Shown one piece after another: positions 16,578 through 24,255 of a stretch of 64,000 bases of DNA (positions are counted from its first letter, which is position 1; each line of letters begins with the position of its first letter). Source of the DNA: Caulobacter sp. (GTDB lineage: Bacteria > Pseudomonadota > Alphaproteobacteria > Caulobacterales > Caulobacteraceae). The stretch is taken from positions 149,376 to 213,375 of the forward strand of contig JAGHZU010000009.1 in NCBI GenBank assembly GCA_017745235.1. The letters run 5' to 3'. The position numbers and the translations under genes were made by a program. The notes under the pieces were generated by a model. The model worked only from the letters and a program-made list of their open reading frames with translations. It was not told where the DNA came from and did not search any database.

Positions 16578-18185
16578 ATGACGGCTTCTACGCCCTTCCC
16601 ACGTCCGATCACCCCGTTCGAGGGCATGGACATACGCACCCTGATCGACGGTCAGGCCCGACGGCGCGGCGGCCATCCCTTCCTGATATGGGAGCCCTTC
16701 GAGGGCGACAGCCTGGTCTGGAGCTACGTCGAGTTCGCCGAACTCGCGCGGCGGTTCGCCGCCGGACTTGCCGGCCGCGGCGTTCAAGCTGGCGACCGCG
16801 TCCTGGTCCATCTGGAAAACTGTCCAGAGTTCATCTTGGCCTGGCTCGGCTGCGCCTATGCCGGCGTCGTGCCCGTGACGACGAACGTCAACTCGACCGC
16901 GGACGAGCTCGGCTACTTCGTTGAACACAGCCGCGCGGTCGGGGCTGTCACCCAGCCAAGTCTCGCCGCCCTGGTCGACAGCGTTTTGCCGGCGGAGGCC
17001 TGGCGAGTCGCGACGACCGGCGGGCAGGGCGCAGGCGCCCTCCCGCCGGCGGGCTTCGAGGCGTTCTCTGCGATCGACGGCGACCCGAGTCAGGTGGTCG
17101 CGCGCCCGCACGACCCCTGGGCGGCGTTTGGCATCCAGTATACGTCCGGCACCACGGCGAGGCCCAAGGCGGTGTTGTGGACTCACGCCAATGCGCTCTG
17201 GGGCGCCAAGCTCTGCGCGGCGCACGAGGATCTCCGTGCCGACGACGTGCACCTGACCTATCTGCCGCTGTTCCACACGAACGCTCAGGTCTATTCCGTG
17301 CTCGCCTCGCTGTGGGCCGGCGCGACGGTGGTGTTGCAGCCGCGGTTCTCCGCCTCGCGGTTCTGGCCGGTGTCGTTGCGACATGGGGCGACCTGGACCT
17401 CGATGGTGCCGTTCTGCGCCCGAGCCCTGGCGCAACAGCCAGTCCCGGCTGGCCACCGCTATCGCTTCTTCGGCAACGCGGTTTGCGACGCGCCCTGGGA
17501 TCCGCTGTTCGGGGTTCGCTCGATTGGCTGGTGGGGCATGACGGAAACCATAGCCCATGGCGCGGTCGGCTCCGTTCACCATCCCGATGCGCCGCTGTCG
17601 ATCGGGCGAGCCTCGCTGGGCTATCGCCTTCACGTGCTGGACACGGACGGGCGTCCTGTCGGGCCCGGGCAGGTGGGCGATCTCTATGTGGAAGGCCAGC
17701 GCGGCGTTTCACTGTTCCTCGAATACGCGGAGGACCCGGTCGCGACCGCCGCGGCCTTCACGCCCGAAGGTCTTTTCATCACCGGCGACCGTGTCCGGCG
17801 GGGCGAGGATGGCTGGCTCTATTTCGCGGATCGATCCAAGGACATGCTGAAGGTCGGAGGCGAGAACGTCGCCGCATCCGAGGTCGAGCGTGTCATCGCC
17901 ATGACGCCAGGCGTCAGCGAGGTGGCCGTCGTCGGCATGCCTGATCCCATGCTCGACGAGACGCCGGCGGCGTTCGTTATTCCGACGCAGGCGCCGACCG
18001 TCGCGCTTGAGCAAGCGATCCGCGACGCCTGCGTCCAAGGCCTGGCCGCATTCAAGCGGCCGACCCTGATCCGATTTGTCGACAGTCTGCCTCGATCGAC
18101 TCTCGAAAAGGTCGCCAAGAACGAACTGCGCGATCGGCTTCGGGAGGAGTTGGCGGCCTCGGAGGGCGCGGCGCGAAGGGGATGA
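16578..18185 (+). CDS. AMP-binding acyl/aryl-CoA ligase
   Basis: A 535-aa ATP-dependent ligase of the ANL superfamily. Motifs in order: YTSGTTARPKAV (ATP-binding loop, with Ala where Gly is usual), GWWGMTETIAHG, LFITGDRVRRGEDGWLYF and SKDMLKVGGENVAASEVE. It activates a carboxylic acid as CoA thioester, either the aromatic side chain at entry or a product at the end. ATG 16578 is chosen over a TTG six codons upstream. It sits 69 bases after the second FAH gene and probably ends the operon. Confidence 0.88.
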   Translation: MTASTPFPRPITPFEGMDIRTLIDGQARRRGGHPFLIWEPFEGDSLVWSYVEFAELARRFAAGLAGRGVQAGDRVLVHLENCPEFILAWLGCAYAGVVPVTTNVNSTADELGYFVEHSRAVGAVTQPSLAALVDSVLPAEAWRVATTGGQGAGALPPAGFEAFSAIDGDPSQVVARPHDPWAAFGIQYTSGTTARPKAVLWTHANALWGAKLCAAHEDLRADDVHLTYLPLFHTNAQVYSVLASLWAGATVVLQPRFSASRFWPVSLRHGATWTSMVPFCARALAQQPVPAGHRYRFFGNAVCDAPWDPLFGVRSIGWWGMTETIAHGAVGSVHHPDAPLSIGRASLGYRLHVLDTDGRPVGPGQVGDLYVEGQRGVSLFLEYAEDPVATAAAFTPEGLFITGDRVRRGEDGWLYFADRSKDMLKVGGENVAASEVERVIAMTPGVSEVAVVGMPDPMLDETPAAFVIPTQAPTVALEQAIRDACVQGLAAFKRPTLIRFVDSLPRSTLEKVAKNELRDRLREELAASEGAARRG

Positions 18186-18224
18186 GGAGGGGCGAGCGTC
18201 GTCAAATGGCCAGGAGCAGGCAGG

Positions 18225-18815
18225 CTATTTGGGTTTCGGCGGATACCAGAAGCGCTGATGGCAAGCCTCGCAGGCCTCGTCCAGTTCGGCGCCCTTCTTC
18301 TCCAGCGCGGCGGCGTCGCGGCGGTCGACCGCCGAGAGGATTTCCCCGGCGACGGTCTGCAGGCGCTGAGCATGTTGCAGGAAGGCGGGTCGATCGCTGA
18401 TCAGCGCCTTTTGGATCTGGTCGGGCGGGGCGACGCCCTCCAGGCCTTGGTCCTGGATGCGCCCGCCGGGACGGGCCACTGGTCGTCCTTCTTGGATCAG
18501 CAGGTTGGGCGCCTCGACAAGCGTGATCGTGGCTGCCCGCAACTCCTCCCATTGCGCGTCCGTGGTCGGCGCCAGATCCCGGAAGCCGTGCTCGTCGCTG
18601 ATCGAGCCGGCCGAGCCCCAGATCTTGTCGGCCGAGGCGTCGATCTGGGTCAGCATCAGGTCCTGGATGCTCGTCCTCGGTTGCGGACCGGCTGAATGGG
18701 CGTGGTCTCGACTGAGCAAGAGGGCCGTGCCGCCGCCCGCGACGACCGCAGACGCTGTCATTGCGGCGATGAGCTTAAAAATGTACGGCGCCCTCTTTGG
18801 GTCTTCTATAGACAT
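18225..18815 (-). CDS. Cytochrome c'-like (class II) periplasmic protein
   Basis: A 196-aa protein with an N-terminal membrane anchor or uncleaved signal (residues ~12-35), a helical body and a single haem motif CEACH close to the C-terminus (CEACHQRFWYPP), the arrangement of class II cytochromes c. Possible roles are electron carriage or gas/redox sensing. It is convergent with the acyl-CoA ligase and divergent from the exported protein/DUF6152 genes, across an A+T-rich gap. Confidence 0.8.
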   Translation of the reverse strand: MSIEDPKRAPYIFKLIAAMTASAVVAGGGTALLLSRDHAHSAGPQPRTSIQDLMLTQIDASADKIWGSAGSISDEHGFRDLAPTTDAQWEELRAATITLVEAPNLLIQEGRPVARPGGRIQDQGLEGVAPPDQIQKALISDRPAFLQHAQRLQTVAGEILSAVDRRDAAALEKKGAELDEACEACHQRFWYPPKPK

Positions 18816-18982
18816 TTTAAAACTGACTTATGAGGTGATTGAATATTTATATAGTATTGCCTTATGCAAACTTTTTTTGCTCAGAGATTTTCTCATACTG
18901 AATTTAGCTCAAATAAGATTGCTCGGTAGATTTTATCTCTATTTAGAAAATGTGTTTGGTGCCGGTTTCGGGGCGTCCGCTC
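18816..18982. promoter_or_regulatory. A+T-rich divergent promoter region
   Basis: Strikingly A+T-rich for this DNA: in 18841-18900 only 17 of 60 bases are G or C. It separates the leftward cytochrome gene from the rightward duplicated pair and presumably holds both promoters. Several TATA-like runs occur; I cannot choose a specific -10. Confidence 0.5.
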
Positions 18983-19834
18983 ATGTCTGTTCGTCGAACA
19001 ATCGGTCGATTGCTGTCCTGTGCGATGGTGGGAGCGCTACTGGCCGGTGGCTGCGCCAACGCCCAGGCGCCGTTGCTCAACCCGGCGCCCACGCCCGCCG
19101 ATTGGGCGGCCTTGTCCAAATTGCCGGATTGGAGCGGTGTCTGGATTCCGCCGCCGTTCGCGCCTCAGAAGACGCCGCCCAGCTGGAAGCCGGAGATCGC
19201 CGTCCAGGTGGCCGAGCTGCAGGCCGAAGAAAACGCCGGCCGACCACGCAATATCTATGTCAACTGCTTGCCCGAAGGCATGCCTAGCTGGGCGATCATG
19301 AACCTGTCGACGGTGGAGTTCCTGTTCACGCCGGGGCGGGTCACCATCCTCAGCGAGTTCGATGGAAATCGCCTGCGCCGCATCTACACCGACGGCCGCG
19401 CCCATCCGGACGATCCGGACCTGACCTTCAACGGCCATTCGATCGGCCATTGGGAAGACGGCGTCCTGGTCGTCGACACCGTCGGGATCCTTCCCCAGAC
19501 TTTCCTGCCGCTGGGCCAGGGCGTGGGCATCCCCAATAACGGTGACGTCCATATCGTCGAGCGGATCGGCCTTAGCCAGCCCGACACCCTGCGGATCGAC
19601 CTGGTGATCGACGCGCCCAAGGTGCTGACGCAGCCGTGGAAGATAAGTCGCGAGTTCAAGCGCAATCGCGAGCGCGCCCGCGACATCACCGAGGCCTCGT
19701 GCCGGCAAGGCGACTTCATCGACGACGTCGACGCCAAGGGCAATGCGATCTTCACGCCCATTCCGCACGACGAGGGCGGAGCGCCGCTGCCGCCGGACTC
19801 GCCGCCGAATTCGCCGCGGGCGAGCGCCAACTAG
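18983..19834 (+). CDS. Conserved exported lipoprotein, duplicated (copy 1)
   Basis: A 283-aa protein with a lipoprotein signal (lipobox LLAGGC at residues ~22-27). The body has WSGVWIPPPF, a central block VEFLFTPGRVTIL and DGNRLRRIYTDGR, and GHSIGHWEDGVLVVDTVG. This GHSxGxWexDxLVVDT block marks a widespread exported family of unknown function. The start MSVRRTIGRLL sets the signal peptide. A paralogue lies at 20300 and each copy is followed by a DUF6152 gene, so the pair was duplicated as a unit. Confidence 0.72.
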   Translation: MSVRRTIGRLLSCAMVGALLAGGCANAQAPLLNPAPTPADWAALSKLPDWSGVWIPPPFAPQKTPPSWKPEIAVQVAELQAEENAGRPRNIYVNCLPEGMPSWAIMNLSTVEFLFTPGRVTILSEFDGNRLRRIYTDGRAHPDDPDLTFNGHSIGHWEDGVLVVDTVGILPQTFLPLGQGVGIPNNGDVHIVERIGLSQPDTLRIDLVIDAPKVLTQPWKISREFKRNRERARDITEASCRQGDFIDDVDAKGNAIFTPIPHDEGGAPLPPDSPPNSPRASAN

Positions 19835-19880
19835 CACACGCCGCCGCCCGCCCTTCGATCTCCACGTTCAGGCCGCTCTC

Positions 19881-20303
19881 ATGAAACGCGCTTTTCTCGC
19901 TCTCGTCCTGGTGCTCACGAGCCTCGGCGCGCCCGCCAGCGCCCATCACTCGTTCGCCATGTACGACCAGACCAGGATCGTCACCTTGCACGGCACGGTG
20001 AAGACCTTCCAGTGGACCAATCCCCACGCCCTGATCTGGCTGCAGGGTTCGCTGAATCCCAATGGCCCGGCGGAGCTTTGGTCGGTGGAGCTGTCGACCA
20101 GTCCCGGCAACCTGGCCCGAATGGGCTGGTCCAAGCGCTCCCTCGCCGCCGGCGACAAGGTGACGATCGACATCAATCCGCTGCGCGATGGCCGCCGTGG
20201 CGGATCGCTGAAGAAGGCGGTGGTCCTGGCCACCGGCCAGGTCCTGACCACGACGCCGGTCGCGGGCCAGGCTGATTACAAGCCCGAGGCCAAACAGCCA
20301 TGA
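19881..20303 (+). CDS. DUF6152-type exported protein (copy 1)
   Basis: A 140-aa secreted beta-rich protein. The signal peptide ends PASA, so the mature chain is predicted to begin HHSFAMYDQ. Other landmarks: FQWTNPHALIWLQG, LSTSPGNLARMGWSKRSL, DKVTIDINPLRDGRRGG. I recognise the pattern as the DUF6152 family; its function is unknown. It lies 46 bases after the lipoprotein and overlaps the next gene by ATGA. An N-terminal His-His could form a copper site like that of CopC; this is inference. Confidence 0.75.
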   Translation: MKRAFLALVLVLTSLGAPASAHHSFAMYDQTRIVTLHGTVKTFQWTNPHALIWLQGSLNPNGPAELWSVELSTSPGNLARMGWSKRSLAAGDKVTIDINPLRDGRRGGSLKKAVVLATGQVLTTTPVAGQADYKPEAKQP

Positions 20304-21118
20304 CCCGCTTGCGCGCTCGCCTAGTCGCCGGGGCGATGGGTCTCGCCCTTGCGGGACCGTCGCTGGCCGCCGATGTGACCGACCCTGCGTCCGGGCCAGC
20401 CGCGTGGGCGGCTCTGGCCAAGTTGCCGGACTGGAGCGGAACGTGGATTCCCGACGTCCTGGATCAGAACGCCCAGATCGCCTCCAATCCACCGCCCTGG
20501 AAGCCGCAGGTGGCCGCTCAGGTTGCTAGGTTGGCCGCCGACGAGAAGGCGGGCGAGCCCAAGGGGCTTTTCGTCGATTGCCTGCCGCACGGCATGCCGG
20601 CCCTGATGCTCAAGAGCCATAACCCGGTCGAGTTCCTGTTTACGCCCGGGCGCGTCACGCTGCTGGGCGAGTCCGACGGCAATCGCCTGCGGCGGATCTT
20701 CACGGACGGCCGCGCCCATTCGGTCGACCCGGATCCCAGCTTCTTTGGCCATTCGATCGGACATTGGGAGGGGGATGTCCTGGTGGTCGATACGATCGGG
20801 GTGCTGCCTCAGACCTATGTCGCGGTCAGCGAGGCCGTCGGCATCCCCAACGACGGCGACCTGCACGTCGTTGAGCGCCTGCATCTTGTGGCTCCGGACA
20901 TCTTGGCTGACGAACTGACCATCGAGGCGCCGAAGATCCTGACGGGGCCCTGGAAGACCACGCGGCTGTTCAAGCGCACACGCAAGCGCGACTACGAGAT
21001 TGTCGAAGGCGTCTGCCTGCAGGGCAAATTCACCGAGGGGACCGATCGCGACGGCCACGCCGCCTTCGTTCCCGCCGAATTCCTGGCCGGCGGCGCGCCG
21101 GCTCCGCCCCGGAACTGA
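20300..21118 (+). CDS. Conserved exported protein, duplicated (copy 2)
   Basis: A 272-aa paralogue of the lipoprotein at 18983: WSGTWIPDVL, VEFLFTPGRVTLL, DGNRLRRIFTDGR and GHSIGHWEGDVLVVDTIG align in the same order. It has a standard signal peptide (ending PSLAA) without a lipobox Cys, so copy 1 is membrane-anchored and copy 2 is probably soluble. It starts by ATGA overlap with DUF6152 copy 1. Function unknown. Confidence 0.72.
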   Translation: MTRLRARLVAGAMGLALAGPSLAADVTDPASGPAAWAALAKLPDWSGTWIPDVLDQNAQIASNPPPWKPQVAAQVARLAADEKAGEPKGLFVDCLPHGMPALMLKSHNPVEFLFTPGRVTLLGESDGNRLRRIFTDGRAHSVDPDPSFFGHSIGHWEGDVLVVDTIGVLPQTYVAVSEAVGIPNDGDLHVVERLHLVAPDILADELTIEAPKILTGPWKTTRLFKRTRKRDYEIVEGVCLQGKFTEGTDRDGHAAFVPAEFLAGGAPAPPRN

Positions 21119-21143
21119 ACCCGGCACAGATCAGGAGAGCGCC

Positions 21144-21545
21144 ATGCGCACCTTCAAACTCGCCGCCATCGCCGCAGGACTGGCCCTGCTGGGCCTGCCG
21201 GGCTCCGGTTCGGCCCACCACTCCTTCGCGATGTACGATCAGGCCCATCCGCTGGTTTTGCGGGGCGAGATCCAGGGGGTTCAGTGGACCAATCCCCATG
21301 TGGTGGTCCGCTTTCTGGGCGCCAAGGCCAGCGGCGGCGAGGTCCAGCCCTGGGTGCTGGAGCTGACCAGTCCCGGAAACCTCAATCGCATCGGCTGGAG
21401 CCGACAGTCGCTCAAGCCGGGCGACAAGGTCGAATTGGAGATAAGCCCGCTGCGTGACGGTCAGCGCGGGGGCGCCCTCAAGCGGGCGACACTGCTGGAT
21501 ACCGGCCAGACGCTGACGGCCAACTGGCTAAAGCCGGGCGGCTGA
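21144..21545 (+). CDS. DUF6152-type exported protein (copy 2)
   Basis: A 133-aa paralogue of the protein at 19881. The signal peptide ends GSGSA and the mature chain again begins HHSFAMYDQ; it shares VQWTNPHVVVRF, LTSPGNLNRIGWSRQSL and ISPLRDGQRGGALKRA. A CAGGAGAGCGCC leader supplies the ribosome site. Last gene of the rightward four-gene set; its end faces the leftward Nudix remnant and may overlap it. Confidence 0.75.
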   Translation: MRTFKLAAIAAGLALLGLPGSGSAHHSFAMYDQAHPLVLRGEIQGVQWTNPHVVVRFLGAKASGGEVQPWVLELTSPGNLNRIGWSRQSLKPGDKVELEISPLRDGQRGGALKRATLLDTGQTLTANWLKPGG

Positions 21546-21945
21546 TTGGGGGACCTGGAGGCCTGGGCGGCGTGGAAGAAATGGGCGTAGTCGCGGAGGG
21601 CCGACGCACCTAGCGCACGCATCGCCTCGACCGTGAACCAGGCGATGGCCTCATGCTCGTCGGAACCCTTGCTGAGTGCGCCGACCCACTCGGTGACGAC
21701 GAAGACTGACGACTGGTAGCTCTGGCCGTTCTGGGGTTCTCGGAGTTCGGTCTCCAGCAAGTTACGCCGAGTTCTTCCTGAACCTCCCGAACGAGCGCCG
21801 CCTCGGCGGTCTCATCGCCCTCCAGCCGGCCGTCGATCGCATCCCATCGTCCGGGATGGACCGCCTTCCACGACGCGCGCAGGCCCAGCTGGACCCGTCC
21901 CTCGTCGTCGATCAGCAGGCCCAAGGCGACATGCCGTAGGCGCAT
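21461..21945 (-). pseudogene. Nudix hydrolase gene with a single-base frameshift
   Basis: Frame one begins MRLRHVALGLLIDDEGRVQL and contains a complete Nudix box (GRLEGDETAEAALVREVQEE then LGV), the signature of enzymes that hydrolyse nucleoside-diphosphate derivatives. Near 21750-21770 the homologous reading moves by one base to LLETELREPQNGQSYQSSVF, then VVTEWVG and EHEAIAWFTVEAMRALG, the expected C-terminal half. One missing base after GTAACT explains the shift. It is either a recent pseudogene or a sequencing error. The right end is uncertain because the second frame runs into the 3' end of the DUF6152 gene. Confidence 0.7.
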
Positions 21946-21968
21946 TTTCCCGTCCGCTCGGGGTGCGC

Positions 21969-22457
21969 TCAGATCGTGAAGCCGATCCAGCGCCCCAGGG
22001 CGACGATCGAGATCCATAGGACCAGCGAGGCGGCCGCCGAGGTCTTGACGGCGGACGAGGCGACGGCGCCGTCCACGGCCTCGACACGCGGCGACAGGAA
22101 GTGGTGGAAGAGAGTCATGTTGAGCCCTGCCAAGGCCAGCAAGGCCAGCTTGCCCACGAAGAACGGATTGGCCAGATAGCTGCTGGGCTTGCCGGTGAAC
22201 ATCAGTCCGCCGCTCAGCGCGGCCAGGCCAAAGGCGCTCCAGGTGAGCGGCAAGATGGTGCGGTTGAGGTCACCCGCTCGCCAGGTCAGCGAGGCCACGC
22301 CCAGAAGCCGCAGGTCGACGACCGCGATCAGGCCCACCACCAGGGTAAGACCGATGACGTGGATCGCCTCCAGGGTGGGGAACAGCCAGGCCGACTCGGC
22401 GATGGCCAGCGACAGGGGTGTGGCCTCGAGCCAGGAAAGGGTCGCTTGAATCGTCAT
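21969..22457 (-). CDS. DUF6644-like membrane protein (copy 1)
   Basis: A 162-aa inner-membrane protein with four to five hydrophobic helices. Landmarks shared with its neighbour: IHVIGLTLVVGLIAVVDLRL (helix 2, with a His), a central helix followed by FVGKLALLALAGLN, and GRWIGF at the C-terminus. I assign it to the DUF6644 group by pattern memory. The layout recalls small cytochrome b561/CopD-type membrane proteins, which is only analogy. It follows copy 2 by 19 bases on the same strand. Confidence 0.65.
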   Translation of the reverse strand: MTIQATLSWLEATPLSLAIAESAWLFPTLEAIHVIGLTLVVGLIAVVDLRLLGVASLTWRAGDLNRTILPLTWSAFGLAALSGGLMFTGKPSSYLANPFFVGKLALLALAGLNMTLFHHFLSPRVEAVDGAVASSAVKTSAAASLVLWISIVALGRWIGFTI

Positions 22458-22476
22458 GCTCGGAAATCCGGTCTTG

Positions 22477-23019
22477 CTATTGCGGCGCGCCGTCCCAGGC
22501 GACGGCGTAGCCGATCCACCTGCCGGCGACGATGATGGCCAGCCAGGTGATCAGGGAGAGAGCGGCGATGATCTTCAGGTCCAGCGTGGCCACGCCGCCT
22601 TCGGTCGCGGCCAGGCCGCGCCGGCGGGCCGCGAAGCCCAGCCACCAGGTGGCCAGCGACACCGCCAGCACCAAAGCCAGCTTTACCCAGAAGACCACGC
22701 GGAAGATGGCGCGGCTCGGTTCGCTGGCGATCAGCAACAGACCCGTCACGGCCAGGATGGCGACGGCGGCCCCGACCGGGCGCAAGAACCGGGTCAGCAG
22801 GGCCTCGATCGGCTTGCTCGCATCCACCAGGCCAAGGATTCGCAGATCGATCAGGGCTGCGCTGGCGAAGACCACGGCGATGGCCAGGATGTGCAGGGTC
22901 TGCACCGTCGGCACGACCCAGGTGACCCCCGCGACGGCGTCGTAGAGGGGCGTCTTGCCAAGCCAGCTGGCGAAAGCCGACAGCGCTGCTGTGAATGGAG
23001 GCGTCGAGGCGCTGCTCAT
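22477..23019 (-). CDS. DUF6644-like membrane protein (copy 2)
   Basis: A 180-aa paralogue of the next gene downstream: LHILAIAVVFASAALIDLRI matches copy 1 helix 2 including the His, and GRWIGYAVAWDG the C-terminus. Four to five membrane helices. The start MSSASTPPF shares one base with the stop of the solute-binding protein gene (TGATG), so the two are coupled. The longer open frame extending upstream lies inside that gene and is rejected. Confidence 0.65.
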   Translation of the reverse strand: MSSASTPPFTAALSAFASWLGKTPLYDAVAGVTWVVPTVQTLHILAIAVVFASAALIDLRILGLVDASKPIEALLTRFLRPVGAAVAILAVTGLLLIASEPSRAIFRVVFWVKLALVLAVSLATWWLGFAARRRGLAATEGGVATLDLKIIAALSLITWLAIIVAGRWIGYAVAWDGAPQ

Positions 23020-24068
23020 CAGCCTTGTCCTTTGGAGAGGGCGGGTGTGGCCGGGAAGAGGTCGTTGAAGCGGCGGTCGTAACCGCCGTCGTCCAGCGGG
23101 GGGACGTGGTCGATGATCCCCGCGCGCACATAGCGCTCGAAGGTCTGGCGCTGCTGGGTCTGGATCTCGTCGTCGATAGGCGCGTAGGCTGTGGCCGTCA
23201 CGCTGGCGGCGCTGTAGCGGGCGACCGACAGCGATACGCCGGTCAGCTTGGCCAGCGACTGCGCGTAGGCTTCGGGGTTGGAGCGGGCCCATTGGTTGGC
23301 GCGGACATAGCGGGCCAGGAAGTCGCGCAACTGGGCTTCCTTGGTTCGCAGCGACTTGGCGTTGGCGGTCAGGAAGCCGGCGATCTGGCCGATCTCCCGC
23401 AGGCCCCTGGCGTCGGCCACCACCCTGTCGCCATCCTCTTCGACCGCGATGCCGACATAGGAGCCCCACGTCGACCAGGCGTCGATGGATCCTGCGGCCA
23501 GGGCGGCCTTGGCGTCGTTGTTGTTCAGGAACACGAACTTTACGTCGCGGGCGTCAACGCCAGCTTTCTCGAGCAGACGCAGGGCGATGTCATGGCCGGC
23601 CGAGCCGCGGATGGTCGATAGCCGCCGGCCCCTGAGATCGGCGAGGGTGCGGATAGGCGCGTCCTTGCGAACGATGATGGCCGCGCTCTTGCCGGTGTCG
23701 GCTCCCAGAGAGACGATGCGCGAGGCCGCCACCACCTTGATCGGCGCGCCGTTGGCGTAGGCGAAAGCGAAGGGTGCGGCGCCTACCCCGCCGATATCGA
23801 TCGCGCCGGCCGACAGCGCTTCCAGCAGCGGGGCGGCGGCGGGTAGTTCAACCCATTCCAGGCGGTAGGGCGTGTCGTTCAGTACGCCTGCGCCATTGAG
23901 CAGGGCGTGAGCGCTGCCACGCTGATCGCCGATTTTCAGCACCGGCCGCGTATCGCCCTTTGCGCCAGCGTCGTGGCAGGCCGCCAGCGAGAGGCTCGCG
24001 AAGCTGGCTGCGCCGCTGATCAGCAGGCCGCGCCTGGAGGGGGAGTTTGGTTCGGTAGCCTCGGACAT
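23019..24068 (-). CDS. ABC-type solute-binding protein, SsuA/TauA-like, Tat lipoprotein
   Basis: A 349-aa periplasmic binding protein of the aliphatic sulfonate/nitrate/taurine class. N-terminus: SRRGLLISGAASFASLSLAA then Cys, combining a twin-arginine signal with a lipobox (LAAC). The body has KIGDQRGSAHALLNGAG, the two-lobe pattern AGAIDIGGVGAAPFAFA and the hinge LRGRRLSTIRGSAGHDIALR. No permease or ATPase lies in the window. Instead it is coupled to DUF6644 copy 2, so it may serve as a sensor or feeder for those membrane proteins. Confidence 0.82.
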   Translation of the reverse strand: MSEATEPNSPSRRGLLISGAASFASLSLAACHDAGAKGDTRPVLKIGDQRGSAHALLNGAGVLNDTPYRLEWVELPAAAPLLEALSAGAIDIGGVGAAPFAFAYANGAPIKVVAASRIVSLGADTGKSAAIIVRKDAPIRTLADLRGRRLSTIRGSAGHDIALRLLEKAGVDARDVKFVFLNNNDAKAALAAGSIDAWSTWGSYVGIAVEEDGDRVVADARGLREIGQIAGFLTANAKSLRTKEAQLRDFLARYVRANQWARSNPEAYAQSLAKLTGVSLSVARYSAASVTATAYAPIDDEIQTQQRQTFERYVRAGIIDHVPPLDDGGYDRRFNDLFPATPALSKGQG

Positions 24069-24073
24069 GACCG

Positions 24074-24253
24074 CTAGTCTCGTCTGGGAGGAACGGCGGG
24101 CCTGGCCGCGTCGCCGCACAGGAAGAACGGCTGGATCAGATTCGCACCGGCCAGGACGCGGCCGTGCCTGACGGCGGCGGTCGGACCTTCGACCTGGGCC
24201 ACGACAGGGGCAGCCATGCTGGCCGACCCCAAGACGGTGAGAGCCTCGCGCAT
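24074..24253 (-). CDS. 59-residue ORF, possible remnant of an exported enzyme
   Basis: A 59-aa reading frame filling the gap between the OYE stop (two bases away) and the solute-binding protein start (five bases away). It looks like a signal peptide, MREALTVLGSASMAAPVVAQ, followed by VEGPTAAVRHGRVLAGANLI and a short tail. The beginning recalls the start of exported type-B carboxylesterases, but the rest is missing. I do not recognise it with confidence; no clear ribosome site precedes it. Either a coupled small protein or the stub of a deleted gene. Confidence 0.35.
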   Translation of the reverse strand: MREALTVLGSASMAAPVVAQVEGPTAAVRHGRVLAGANLIQPFFLCGDAARPAVPPRRD

Positions 24254-24255
24254 GC

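Noticed and set aside
23019..24068. A complete sulfonate ABC transporter operon
   Set aside because: Only the solute-binding protein is present; neighbouring genes are DUF6644-like membrane proteins and an ene-reductase, with no permease or ATPase motifs.
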